Assembly: GCF_949628215.1 (NCBI RefSeq) | Contig: NC_134281.1 | Span: 14,890,501 to 14,954,500 of the forward strand | Reading direction: 5' to 3' | Origin: Phalacrocorax aristotelis | Taxonomy: Eukaryota; Chordata; Aves; Suliformes; Phalacrocoracidae | Length of the DNA stretch: 64,000 bases | In this document: in pieces, positions 1 to 13,800 of the stretch | Numbering within the stretch: position 1 is the stretch's first letter | Layout: every line of letters begins with the position of its first letter | Made by a program: the position numbers and the translations under genes | Notes under the pieces: model-generated | The model's input: only the letters and a program-made list of their open reading frames with translations | Databases searched by the model: none | Told to the model about the DNA's origin: nothing

Positions 1-1656
1 ACCTGGCATTCTGTCCACAAACTTATTAAGTTGTGCCCATAGGGATCATTGACTGTTCACAAATGCCCCATGGCCATAATTATTTTTTCCAGGGTATGGT
101 GCAGAAGAAGAACGTATGTCATAATGTTTTCATTGATCAGTTAAGGACAGAGACCTTTTTTGGGAAAACAGTAACTAAACACTAACTAAACTAGCACTAA
201 AATCAGGCTTGGATTTTCAATATAGCAGTTACCAGGGAGAGGCATCAATCTTCATATACATCAAGTTGGAAACTTAATATTAGCTAACAATATTTGGAAT
301 TGTATGCTGTGCTGTCCTCATATGTCTCTCTGGTACGTTTACTAATAAATTACTTAGGTATGCTTCTAGTTGACATTCAGAGTGGTTCTTAGTACATGCA
401 CAACTGTTCTTTACTGAAATGGCTTTATCACTTGATAAATGTTACTGCTTTGGTTTTTCTTGTGCTTAAGTTATGGAGCATGTTGATACCAGCATTCCAT
501 GTATTTTGCAAAGAAGTTAGATTATAGTTCTAATAATCTTTCTCTATTACTGTTTCATTCTGGCCAGGTATATAATAACAATATTAAGATAATGTGGCTC
601 TTCTACAATTTTAGAGTTTGTACAAAAATACTCGGTGTATGCTAGAACTTGGTAGCTATCCATAATATGCCAACTGGAGCGAAGTTGGTTTTTACTCATT
701 TACATCTGCTCCATCAAAATATTTCCACTTTTACTCTGTTGCATCTAAACAGATTTTTGTAATTTATTTTAATTGCGGGATTGTCATGCATATATGCACA
801 ATATATATGTGTGCATATACATGCTTTTGTGGAAGAATAATTTGAGTTTCAAGGGTTTATAGTGTTTCATGGGTTGTTAATTGAGGATAATACTTTTATG
901 AAGTATTCTTTTAGTTTCAAATCTCGAGGTTTTTTCTTGTTTTGAGAGATTACTGGTTTTGGTAAATGAATGAGTGGAGTATGTTTTGATGTTTGAAACC
1001 TTAAATCTTCCTCTCCAATTGAGTAAATACAGCATATTTTAGTATAATATTAAAGCTTTAAAAGTTCTTAGTAAGTTAATGTCTTGAAATGTTGTTTAGG
1101 GGACTTACATGGCACTGAAATGTAGGTGATGAGAAAAACATTTGCTTTTGTGATAATGGATTTTTGTAATAAAAGTAGTAAATTGCCTCATCTGTTTGTG
1201 GCTCCTAAAACTCTAAGAGACTGAAGACTGATTTTAATCAAGCCCGATAGTTGTGTTTATCATTAGAAGGCTTTGGTTCTTTATTTCTTGAGGGGCTAAT
1301 TACAAATTCTGATTATTCAGAATGTGTCTTAACTCTCTCATCGTGATGTGTCTTATCTGTCTGGAGCTCATCTTGGGATGGATTTTTAGTTTTTATTCTG
1401 ACGTATTCTCAGTTGCTCAAAGCATCAGATGATTATTTCTTGAATGTGTTGCCAGGGTCACAAATAAATATTGTAATCCTATTCTCAAATAATATTTACT
1501 ACTTGTTCTGTTTTTCTAGTTTATTCTACCTGTTTCATTTATCAATAAAAAATTTAATTTCACGGTGATACTATCATTAAGAGGATTGCTGTAGGACTTC
1601 AGAAGTGCTTAATGAGAAATTATATATCAGTTTTTACCCTATGTATTATTCCTAAG
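1..1656 (+). other. DNAH12 intron (3' part)
   Basis: AT-rich, with stops in all frames. I found no exon with convincing dynein coding content. A 21-bp stretch at 93-113 has splice-like flanks but does not fit the reading phase. Confidence 0.7.
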
Positions 1657-1851
1657 GGTGTTCGTGCAACAGTTCAGGCTGGCAATAAACATGAAGAACT
1701 CAGTCCCTTGGCCTTGTTTGCATTTTTTGTGAACTGCTGCAAAGAAAATCTCCATATTGTGGTAGCATTCAGCCCAATTGGAGATGCTTTCCGCAATCGT
1801 CTGAGACAGTTTCCGTCACTCATCAACTGCTGTACTATTGATTGGTTCCAG
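1657..1851 (+). CDS. DNAH12: DNAH12 window exon 1
   Basis: 65 codons, phase 0 at both ends. Starts at [11 protein letters not shown] after a CCTAAG acceptor and ends CTIDWFQ before GTATGT. Contains the dynein signature [16 protein letters not shown] at the end of AAA4. The acceptor has a poor pyrimidine tract, so the 5' edge is less sure than the 3' edge. Confidence 0.88.
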
Positions 1852-4800
1852 GTATGTGGAAAAATTTATATTGTTTCCTCAACAAGCTACTTCAGTTTCC
1901 TAACAATCTATATTTTTAAGTCTCATTAGATTTTTCTCTTGTCTTCTGTGTAGGCGTACTGCATGTTTTTCAAAATTTTGAAACAGCAAAGGCATTTTCT
2001 GTAGTAGTTTGGGAGCTCTTTGGCGTGCAATCTCAGTATTTCTACAAGTAAACCTAAAATTTGTTGCTACAAATTTTATATTTCTGAAGTAGTGAATAGT
2101 CTCATTTTGGTGATGGTAATTTGTCATTTTATTATGTAACATGTATGTTTTAAAGGACTAGAGAAACCAATTGAATGTCGTTGTAAAATGAACTTAAGTT
2201 CTGCTGCCTGTTAAGCAGGTCTTGCATCATGGGAATAACTAGCGCATATAAATCTTGTTGTTTACCAGTAAATCTTTATAACAGAATAAAACTTGGAAGA
2301 TTGCTGTACTTGACAATCCTTAATGTAAGCGCTGTTACTCTCAGTATAGTGCAATTAGATCTATAGCTTGGCCTGTTGCTGATCTCAATTAATTTTTCTG
2401 CCAAAGGATGACATAGACACAGAAATGTTTGGAAAGAATGGCAATATATAGCTTTTAACTAGAAGGTCAGCCAGGAGTTGCCAGAAGAGATTGCACAGGT
2501 AGTGACCTTGCTGCCTGATCTAACCCTTATATCAATTTGTTGTTCTTGAGACGTAGTTAGGACTAGTGTGTCTCATTCTGCTGTTTTGAATGGTAGAAGT
2601 TGTTTTTTAAAGTGTGAAGACTGCTAGCAGCTGAATTTTACAAAAGCTTCTCTCCTCACTTCTCCCTCAGCCGTGGCCTGAAGATGCCCTTGAACGTGTG
2701 GCTAATAAGTTCCTAGAAACACTTCAGCTCACAGACAGTGAGCGTCGGGAAGTTGTGCCCGTCTGTAAATATTTTCATACTTCAGTTTTGTCACTTTCTG
2801 TAAGGTCAGTCTGTTTCTTTTGAAAACAACTCAGTAATTTATAGAAATATTAAGAGGGAAAATATGCTGTTGAAAGTAGTAAATTGAGCAACAGAGAGCT
2901 CAGAAGTTGAATTTTTGGAAGAAACAACAAAACAGTAAGTGATTGAGTTTCATTACTACTCATTTCTGTCTTAAAAGTTAATGTATACTATCTGTCTGCA
3001 TAAAAATATGCAAAATTGTCAAAACTGTTTACTCTTATTTTTCAGTTACATAACTTCCGCTAACAATAGTTAGACTAAAAAAGAAAACAAAACTTAAAGG
3101 TACTCTTTTGTTTAATAGGTTCTTGCAAAGCCTGGGACGCCGTAATTACGTTACTCCTACTTCTTATCTTGAGCTTATTGCTGCATTTCGGAAACTTCTT
3201 ACTCAGAAACGAGACGCTGTAAGGAAAGCCAAGAAGAAATACGTGAATGGACTAGATAAACTAGCTTTTGCTGAATCACAAGTGAGTCAGAACAAAATGG
3301 AACTGAAAATACAACATGTTTGGCAAAAGCAGGTCTTTTCCTGGAAAAGACCTTTTCAGTCACAAGCATTATTTCAGATTTAGTTTAGCTCGGTCTTCAA
3401 CAGTAAAACTATAAAAAAGTTATTTTGCCTTTTCTTTCCTACATTCATAGCAGTTGTGCTAGAGGCCACAGGCCTCTAAGCATGTATTGCGAAGCAGCAT
3501 ATGAACAGAGCTTCCCTTTCCTAAGTGGTTAACAGGTGACTATAAGCGAACGTAGTTCTTAAAATTAGAGATTGTATGTATGAGATAAAAATAAGTCTCT
3601 GAAGTGTTTTGGTTTGAAACTGGATGTTATTTCCTTCTATCAATAAATTAGTCATTAGGTAAAATCTAGCTCTTAGAAATTGTTGGAAATTATTCTTGGC
3701 ACTTCTGAATCCTACCTGTTTCTTTTGAATACGTATAGGTTGGTGAGATGAAACGAGAACTCGTTCAGCTGCAGCCCAGACTGGAAGAGGCTAAATTGGA
3801 TAATGCAAACATGATGAAGGTAGAGTTATACAAATATAAGTTTGTGGTTTTTAATGTAAGTATGTGTATACTTGGGATCTACAATTTCATCTGCGTAATA
3901 ATTAGCTTTGAACGAGGAATCTTAATCATACAGTGTACTTCTACTTTAGTATTTCAGCAGATTGTAGATACATTCTAAAGAATATGTCTGTATAAGGTTG
4001 CTGATATGTGACTTTCAGAAAATAAGAGTTGAGTTCAGGTTTTTGAGCTCAATTCTTGTTTGCTGGGGTTTGCAGTGTTGTGAAAATTGCCATTATTTAT
4101 GCTTATATCCTTAGAACTGGAAGAAAATTGTGTTCTTTATGTAAGATACAGACTCTGGATATACAGTCCTTGCCTAAGCTGCATGCTGAAGGATCTCAGA
4201 GGAACTTTCATGGTTAGACTGGATTTCCCAAGATCATTCATAAACATTGCAAAAGCCACAAATACAAAATAATAGGAACAGTTTTCTACAGTCTGTCTTT
4301 GCATGCACAGGGATTATACGCTTGATTTTTGAAAGGATCCTAAAAAGGATTAACTTCATAGAAATTGGTCCCTACATCCCACTAAATCTCCTAAGTGGTT
4401 TTGAAAAGTCCAATTTGTGAAAATACACTTACCTAGTGTGTTAGAGTTGCTTTACAAATAAAGCAAGCTTTGATAAATGTTTTTATGCAGTTGCTTCTGA
4501 TTTGTAAGGGTTTTTACAGATGCAGTGGTATCTCTTCTACCTACTGTTACAAACCTCTAAGAAAACTAGATGTCACTTAAGTAGAACTGAAAAGGGAGTA
4601 CTTGGATGAAGGCTTGACTCATTGCTGAAAAAAAATAAAATTCAGTAGTCAATGTTATAGACTATGGAGCTATGAAAACTCACTATAAAAGCTAGTAATT
4701 TTTTAGTTACAGCCTGATGCACAACATGAAGAGTTTCTTGTCTCTTGAACTTCAAATGTATTTTAAATAGATTTTACTGTCAGTAATCTGACTTTATGCA

Positions 4801-7800
4801 GTTTATCTACTGTTAAAGCTCCATGATGATGTTGCGTTATGCTAAGAAACAAATTATTCCCTTAAGATAATTAAAAATACATGAAAATATTGACATACCT
4901 AGATTTTTTCTTTATGTTTTACAGTATTCTGTAAGTGCTATACTAGGTAATTTCAGTTTATTTGATGATTCACTGCTCAATAGGAAACTCAGCGATGTGT
5001 TTTTCCTTAGACTATAGAAATAGAATCTGCAGAAGTGGAACAAAAAAGAACAACTGTAAAAGTAGATGAAGAAATTGCTACAGAAAAAGCTGAAGAAGCT
5101 CAGACATTGAAAAATGAATGTGAGAGAGACCTGGCAGAGGTGATTCCAGCCCTGGAGGCTGCACTGGATGCTCTTGACACTTTGAAGGCAAGCTCATCTA
5201 AGCTTTCGGCATTTGAAAGAGTTACTTAACATGACAAAGCTCTTCCATTTATTTGGGAAAGAATGCACTAAGATGAAAAGAATTTGAAAAGTGTTAAATT
5301 TCTTCAGTTTTGGCAGAGGAGAGGACCACTGTTCAGTATATTTCCTCTTCATGTACTCAGAATACAATGGGGTGGGTGCATTTAAAAAATTCCTTATTTG
5401 CAAGAAAGCCCACTCGTGGGAAAAGTAACCAAAACCTGAAGTCACCAGCAGTGGTATCACCTGAATTTCCTCTTTCAGCTAAGTTAATGTTGACGACTAG
5501 TGTGTAACATGGTATTTGTTTATGACTAAGAATTATCTAGATGCTTGGTTTAAAGGTTTTGTCCTTGTCCATGACTCACACTTAATCTGAAAACAGTGTT
5601 GTTGCGAAAGTCCTGCAGGAATTCAGTACAGTAGGAGTTATGAAGTATATGGGAAATCTTAGATGACACTTATGAAAGTGGATCAAAAATTATTCTGACC
5701 TGGACTTTTTAGAACATCCGCTTAATTAATCATTAGTTTACAGTTACTTAGTAACTTAGTTTACAGTTACTTCATTTCATTTTTATTTCCCCTGCATAGG
5801 ATACATGGATGGATACTGTGAATAGTCCTGCTAACACTGTATCATCCCTTCTAAAAGTACTCTATAATTACGTTTATTGGTAATGGTGGTGTAATTCCCC
5901 TTTTTTTTTCTGTTAGTTCATTTATCTTAGTGGTGAGAAAGGCAGGACATCTGTCATAATTTTATAAAATGTGATTTTTTTTATTTTAGCCTTCTGATAT
6001 ATCAATCATCAAATCAATGAAAAATCCTCCGTCTGGTGTCAAACTTGTCATGGCTGCTGTCTGTGTCATGAAAGACATAAAACCTGAAAAAATTGCAGAT
6101 CATTCAGGGTCTGGAGGCAAGGTAAAATGGCAGAAAATAGTTTCAAATAAAAGTTTAATTCATGTTCTCAATGCAGAGCACTTGTTTGGTAAACAAGATC
6201 ACTCAAGGTCCACTAAAGTAGGCAAGTAATTACAGCTTTCATCCATTATTTTACTGAATGCTTCCAGAATTCCAAATTTTCTAAGTTTTGTAATGTGCAA
6301 AGAGAACACATTTAATTTGCTTGACTTGTCTATAGATAATAGATAATATGTAACTTCCCTGAGACACTGTTCAGTTTTTGGCTTTAGGTATGGTTTGGGG
6401 GAAATGTTTGACCTGATAGACTTTCTCCTTTATTGATGTCTCAAGGAGATATGAGGTCATCAGTATTAAATATGCATGAGTTTAAATTAAAAAAGATTTG
6501 TCATTTTTTGTTTGTGTGTGTGTTTTAAAGCTTGAAAATACATTTCCTACCTTGTTTTGTAGATTTTGGATTACTGGGCTCCAAGCAAGAAACTGCTTGG
6601 TGACATGAATTTCTTAAAGGATTTGAAAGAGTATGACAAGGACAATATTCCAGTAAGATTTCTGTCTAATTTTTCAGAGATTTTTACCATGTGGACACTT
6701 TCTTGCAGGGAAAAAAAAATAAAAATTAGAAAATACTATATCAGAGGCCCCACTTGTCCCGAGTTAGTCAACTTTTGTTATGACCAAGGATCTTTACAAT
6801 GTGATGGGGTATCTCCATAGGATGAGTATGGTCAAGGATGACTCACGGCAAGTGAGTCAAAATTCCTCAGGCTGAACCTTCTAAGTTCCATTTCAGAAAG
6901 TTTTAGAATTCCCTTTGGGAATGTCTAAGGCTTCTATACAGCCTGTCTTCTATTTGAATGAAATGTCATTCTGCGCACAAATGTTTCTAACGTTGCAATT
7001 TATAGGTGATATCTCATTAGAAGGTAAAAAGAACACAAAAAAACCCTATCAGAGTGAGAAGTCTGTCCTGTCCATTATCCTGTGTCCAAAAATGGCCATA
7101 AGCAGGTGCCTTGGAAGGAGTAGAAATAGTATATATGATATTTTTCCAGCCTCCAGCACTTTAAATTAAGGACTTCCAAAGCTAGATGTGGCTGTGTTTT
7201 CTCTGTGTTTAGTAGCTTTCAGTGCATCTCTCTTCTGTAATTGTTCTAGTCTTCTTAAGCCCATGTAAATTTTTTATATCTACAAGATCTTTTTACAAGG
7301 CATTTACAAGGCTTTAAGTGGTATGAAGAGCTATCTCCTGTTTCTTCTGAACCTGGGTCCTTTTAGCCTCATGTAATGTATTCTGGTTTGGGATTTGGTT
7401 GGTGGATTGTTTGTTTGGCTTTTTTTGGTTTTGTGGAACCAGGGAACATGGATATCTGTCCAACCTTTCTATGCCTTTTTACTAGTTTTTCTAAATCAAG
7501 TACTCTGGCATTATAAACTTTTTTTCTATTTTTAAATAACTGCCCACATTGTTGTTGTTCTTAATAGCTGTTTCTAATGGTGTTTTTGTCCTCATTCATT
7601 CAATCAAAATAAGGGTAATATTTTAAGTATACTAGAAGATACATAATAAATGCGGAAATATACAGCTATATAACTGTAATTTAACATATTACCACCTCCC
7701 CCAGAGATCTTACTCTCTGAAAATGTGATTCTTGGTGTTTTCCCAATTCAGTGGAAAATGAATATGCTTTGCCTTTGTAATACTGGTCCCCAAAAGTAGG

Positions 7801-10800
7801 CACAAGTAATGTAATTCATTTAGACTTCATCTTACATTAGTAGAAATATGTTTTTATAATGATCCCCTACAGTTGTGTCTGAGAAAAGATAGCAAATAAT
7901 GAAATTAGCATGTTTTGCACAAGGCACAGCATAAAGCAAGGCTTCTATGTGACTGTAATGCTCTCAGCACTTAGGTAGCTGCTGCATGGAAAACATACCA
8001 AATGCATGATTATAAAGGATAAGGATAGGATTAGGATGCAAACAGGAAAATACTACAAAGCCTGATAGGAAAATAAAAAGAAACAAATGCGTAGTGGTTT
8101 CTACCACAATTAATACTAAGTAGTTCTTTCCTATTTCATTGTGTAGAGAAATAGCAGTCAATCAGTATAATTTTAAAGTGCCAGCCACAAGACTTTGATG
8201 GGCTATAATGCTTTTGTTATCCAGGCAACTGTCATGCAGAAGATTCGGGCTGAATATTTGACTAATCCTGAGTTTGATCCACAAAAGGTGGCTAAAGCTT
8301 CCTCGGCAGCAGAGGGTTTATGTAAATGGATTATGGCAATGGAGGTTTATGACAGGGTTGCAAAGGTGCGTTTTTAATCCTAGTCCCTCAGTGCTATGAA
8401 ATCTTTCCTTTGCTTGGTATATTCACTCTAAGCATAGTATTAAATAATAAAGTTACAAAAATGTGCTTCAAGCGTTCGTGTATTTTTTGTAATTGAATAG
8501 GTGGTTGCACCCAAGAAAGATCGTTTAAAAGAGGCACAGCAGTCCTTAGCAGAGACACTGACGCTCTTGAATCAGAAGAGAGAAGAACTTGCAGCAGTTG
8601 AAAATCATTTGGCTGCTTTGGAACAAACCTTCACTGAGAAAACCGAAGAAAAGGCTCGTTTAGAATTCCAGGTTGATCTGTGTGCTAAAAAACTAGAACG
8701 AGCAGAGAAGTTGATTGGAGGCCTCGGTGGAGAGAAATCAAGGTCAGGTTAAAGTTCAAATGTCAGCTATAACAGCCATTTTAGAAACAGAATTTGAATT
8801 GCAGTTCTCTGAGGTGTATCTCTGTCTGAGGGCTGTACTGCTGAAGAGTGTAACAGTCTGGGCCCTTGAAAGATTCGTAATTGTAATGTAAGAATGTGGG
8901 TAGCAACATAGGAAAAATTGCAGAGGTTTTAAAAAATGAGAATAAAATACACAAACACAGTGTCCTTATTCTCCACCTGAAATTAAGATAAACATCACCA
9001 AAAAAGGTTGATTTTTGTCTTCAACACCATTAATGTGGAGGTTGCAGCACCATTTTTTTTTCTATATATTCTGCTTGTCATAGGTGGAATAATGCTGCAA
9101 ATGATCTTCAAGACACATACGATAACTTGACAGGAGATGTTCTGATATCAGCTGGTGTGATAGCATATCTGGGAGCTTTTACTACTGCATTTCGCCTAGA
9201 ATGTACCAAAGATTGGAGCAAGCTGTGCAAGGTTAGAAGGTTATCTTAGATTTAAATAAGTGTTTGCTTTTTTTCAGACCACTGCAGAAGGCTTCAAAAA
9301 TCCCTTTTTGTCTATTAATATTAGCCTAGTAAAACTCACTAAGATCAATGGGATAAATTCTGCTGATCCAGTATTCTGTAAACTTGAATTTAATTAAATC
9401 AGTGAATTTACTCTAGACTTAAAGTAGCATATCAGAAACGAGAGCACATCATTGACTTTGTAAGTCTTGATTATTACTTAAATAAAATCTCAGGATTTTC
9501 TCTATTTTCCCTTTAAATGAAAGAATTAGCTTGAAAATGCAGTTATTATAGAAATTTTTTTACATTATACATAACTTACGCTGTGACATATGCATATGTT
9601 AATTAAATGGTTGATTAGGCTGTTTGCAAAGGGACAGTTCCAACATGCTTATACTAATGCCATAATTCATAAATCAAGTGATCTGAAGTCACTGATTGTG
9701 ACTGTGACATTAAACAGTAACAAATCAGCATTGGATTGCTGTATTGAGTTAATGGAAGATGTAGTCATTAGATGATTTCTAACTGTGTGTGAGTTCCTTA
9801 AGGTAATGCATTGTCATAACTTTCTGTAACAGCACCCCCCACATTTAGAATGTACAAAAAACTTGACAAATCCTACAAAGTTTGGAGAGAGAATAAATAT
9901 TCAGTGGGGAAATATAGTTATAGAAACTATAATTTTATTTTTCCCACAATTCTTAAATCTACTTGACCTGTTTAAAACCCTTAAAAAGAAATGCACATTT
10001 TCACTTTGGATTGAAGTGACATTTAATAAAAGATGTAAAGAAACATGTAATAAGGATAAATGGGGTTTTCTTTTTTTTTGTTTTTCTTTTTTTTTTCCCA
10101 GGAGAAAAATATCCCTTGTTCTGAGAATTTCTCTTTGAGTAAGACTCTTGGTGACCCAATAAAAATAAGAGCCTGGAATATTGCTGGTTTGCCAACTGAT
10201 ATATTTTCTGTAGACAATGGGGTCATTGTTGACAATTCAAGACGTTGGTAGGTAACAAAAAGGTTTAATTTTCAAATCCAATCAAGTTTTCACTTTTAAC
10301 AAAAAAGCCAACTAACTATATAGAGACAATGTATCTTCTGTAGAGACAATGTAATTGAAAGCATGAGTGGAATCTATATCCAGCTCCTGTGAAATTTTAG
10401 AGGTATAACACTTGAGAGATTAGTGTATGTAGTTACTTGAAAGCTTTCCTTTCAGGAAATGCAGTGCTCTTGGATAAAGTTGGGTTGTTTGGGTTTTTAG
10501 TTTGTTTGGTTTGGGTTTTTGTTTGATTTTTAAAATATTTTTTTACCTTGTTTTCCTATTACTGGCTAATAAAGCATTTGTAAGAATCAGTTTCAGAACT
10601 GCACAGAAATCCTCATTCTTTGTGTTTAATGATAGGATTTAGGTTATGCAAGTAGCAGGGTCCAGATACCACAGTCCACTTCAGGTTCTTACAGTTTTAA
10701 GGCTATCAGATGACATTTTTGTTTTATAGATACTTACTGTGTGTGAAACTCTGTATAAAGGATTCCTTTACAACCTTTAACCATAGAATCATTAATGTTG

Positions 10801-13800
10801 GAAAAGACCTCTAGGATCATCAAGTCCAGTCGTTTACCCAATGCTACCATGCTTCCTAAACCATGCCCTGAAGTGCCACATCTACACGTCTTTCAAATAC
10901 CTCCAGGGATGGAGACTCTACCACCTCCCTGGGCAGCCTGTTCCAATGCCTAGCCACTCTTTCAGTGAAGAAATTTTTTCTAATATCCGACCTAAACTTC
11001 CCCTGGCTCAGCTTAAGGCTGTTTCTTCTCATCCTATCGCTTGTTACTGGGGAGAAGAGACTGACCCCCACCTCACTACAACCTCCTTTCAGGTAGTTGT
11101 AGAGAGCAATAAGGTCTCCCCTCAGCCTCCTCTTCTCCAGACTAAACAACCCCAGTTCCCTCAACCTCTCCTCATAAGACTTGCTCTCCAGACCCTTCAC
11201 CAGCTTCGTTGCCCCTCTCTGGACGTGCTCCAGCACCTCCAAGTCCTCCTTGCACTGAGAGGCCCAAAACTGAACACAGTACTCCAGGTGCGACTTCACC
11301 AGTGCCGAGTACAGGCGTACGATCGCTTCCCTGTTCCTGCTGACCACACTATTCCTGATACAAGCCAGGATGCTGTTGGCCTTCTCGGCCACTTGGGCAC
11401 ACTGCCAGCTCATGGTCAGCCAGCTGTCAGTCAACACCCCCAGGTCCTTCTCTGCTGCGCAGCTTTCCAGCCACTCCTCCCCAAGCCTGTAGAGTTGCAT
11501 GGGGTTGTTGTGACCCAAGTGCAGGACCTGGCACTTGGCCTTGTTAAACCTCATACAGTTGGCCTCAGCCCATCAATCCAGCCTGTCCAGGTCCCTCTGC
11601 AGAGCCTTCATACCGTCAAGCAGATCAACACTCCCACCCAACTTGGTGTCACCTGCAAAATTCCTGAGGGTGCATTCAATCCCCTCGTCCAGGTCATTGA
11701 TAAAGATATTAAACAAGACTGGCCCCAACACTGAGCCCTGGGGAACCCCACTCGTGACCAGCAACCAATCGGATTTAGCTCCGTTCACTACAACTCTCTG
11801 GTCTCGGCACTTCCAGCTGGTGTTTTACCCAAGCCTCCAGTCACCTGGGACCTCCCCTGTTAACCAGGATTGCTGATAAATGGTGGAGGGTGGCTTGGGT
11901 AAGCTACTCTGCCAGCTACACCAGTACTCTTGGGTGGATCCCATCTGGCCCTGTAGACTTGTGAGAGTCCAGGTGGAGCAGCAGGTAGTAAACTGCTTCC
12001 TCCTGGATTGTGGGGGCTTTATTCCTCTCCCCATCCCTGCCTTCCAGCTCAGGGGGCTGAATACCCTGGGGATAACTGCTCTGATGGTTAAAGGATGAGG
12101 CAAAGAAGGCATTTAGTACCTCAGCCTTTTCCTCATCCTCAGTAGCAATGTTCCCCTCCGTGTCCAATAGAGGATGGAAGTTTCCCTTGGTTCTCTTTCT
12201 GTTGTTAATTTATTTGTAAAAACATTTTTTGTTATTCCTTAGCAGTGGCCAGGCTGAGTTCTAGCCGGGCTTTTGCTTGCCTTATTTTCTCTCTGCAAGA
12301 CCTAACAAGATCCCTGTACTCTTGTGTTACCTGCCCCTTCTTCCAAAAATGGTAGACACTCCTTTTTTTCCTGAGTGTCAGGAGAAGCTCCCTGTTCAGC
12401 CAGGCTAATCATCTTCCCTGCCAGTCCTTCCTGAAGAAAGCCCAGCCTTCCTGGACTCCTTTGCCCTTCAGGACATCCTCCCAAGGGACTCTCCCAACCA
12501 GTGCCCTGAACAGGCATTGCCCTCCAGAAGTCCATGGTAGTGGTTCTGCTGACTCCCCTTCTTACTTCACGAAGAATTGAGAACTCAATCATATCATGGT
12601 CGCTAACAACTTTTTTTTTTTAATTATTCCAACGGAAATGTTATTTCAAGGAAGATACCTATTACATTATATGAAAACTTGTGATAACTGTCTGCAAATA
12701 ATCTGCACCCAGTAGAAATAAAAGATTATAAAACTTTTCAGTGGTAATCTTGTGATGTGTTCTCTTGAGAATTAGTCTTTGTGATAGATTCAGATCACAT
12801 TCAGATTACAGTGTGTAATTCAATTTTTAGAATGTTGCTTAGTTCTCTGACGGTGCAGTTAGAGGAAGTGTTTGATATCATTCATGCCTGACATTAAAAT
12901 ACATACATATAGATGAAATCAGCAAGTGCAAAGGGGGACAAATCTGTTGAAGCAAATTAAAATATTGTCACCTTTCTGTGCCCAGCTTACGTGTCCTGTC
13001 TTATACTAGCTGATATATCAACATCCCAGATTTAAATTGCATCTGATTGATGATTTTTATTTTTTTAAGTGAAAAAATATATTACTCAAAATTTGTAAAA
13101 ATAAATAAATTCTAAATAATGAGAATTCCAGGGGAGAGGCAGAACAAGATTTTACAAGAATTCTGCTTTCTGGTGTATTTATGAAAAATGTTATGAACAT
13201 TTTTTTGCAACTCTTAAAACTATTTTTTGGTTTTACTTTTTAAATTATGATAAAACACCTATGCATCTGTTTGTCATTGATCTCTTTAAATAACAGAATC
13301 AAAATTGTATCACTTTTACCGTGACAGTCTGACACAGAAACATTATGAAATAGTTTAAATAATTCGAAATTTTTAAAAACTGCAAGCACTGAGAAAACTG
13401 TCTTGTATGTTCTAGGCCATTAATGATTGATCCTCAAGGTCAAGCAAATAAATGGGTGAAGAATTTTGAGAAGGAAAACCACCTGAATGTTATCAAGCTC
13501 AGTGACACAGATTACATGAGAACTGTGGAGAACTGCATTCAGTTTGGAACTCCACTTCTGCTAGAAAATGTTGGAGAAGAACTAGACCCATCACTTGAAC
13601 CTCTGCTACTTAAACAGACTTTTAAACAAGGTAGAGCAAAATTAATTTTGAACCCTGAAGTACATTACATTGATGTTAATCTTATAGTCTATGGTACTGT
13701 CTGATGTTTTTCTTACTACTGTCTGGTTTACTGCTGCCTGTGGTAAGAGGAAGGTAATTTCACAACAGCCTGAAGTTTTATTTTATTTTTCTAAAAAATG

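Noticed and set aside
93-113. Possible 21-bp DNAH12 micro-exon between TTTTTTCCAG and GTATGT
   Set aside because: The only dynein-like reading (YGAEEE) leaves a phase that cannot join the next exon, which starts in phase 0.
10841-11734. 297-codon open frame on the + strand
   Set aside because: It is the antisense shadow of the CR1 reverse transcriptase; the minus strand carries the recognisable protein.
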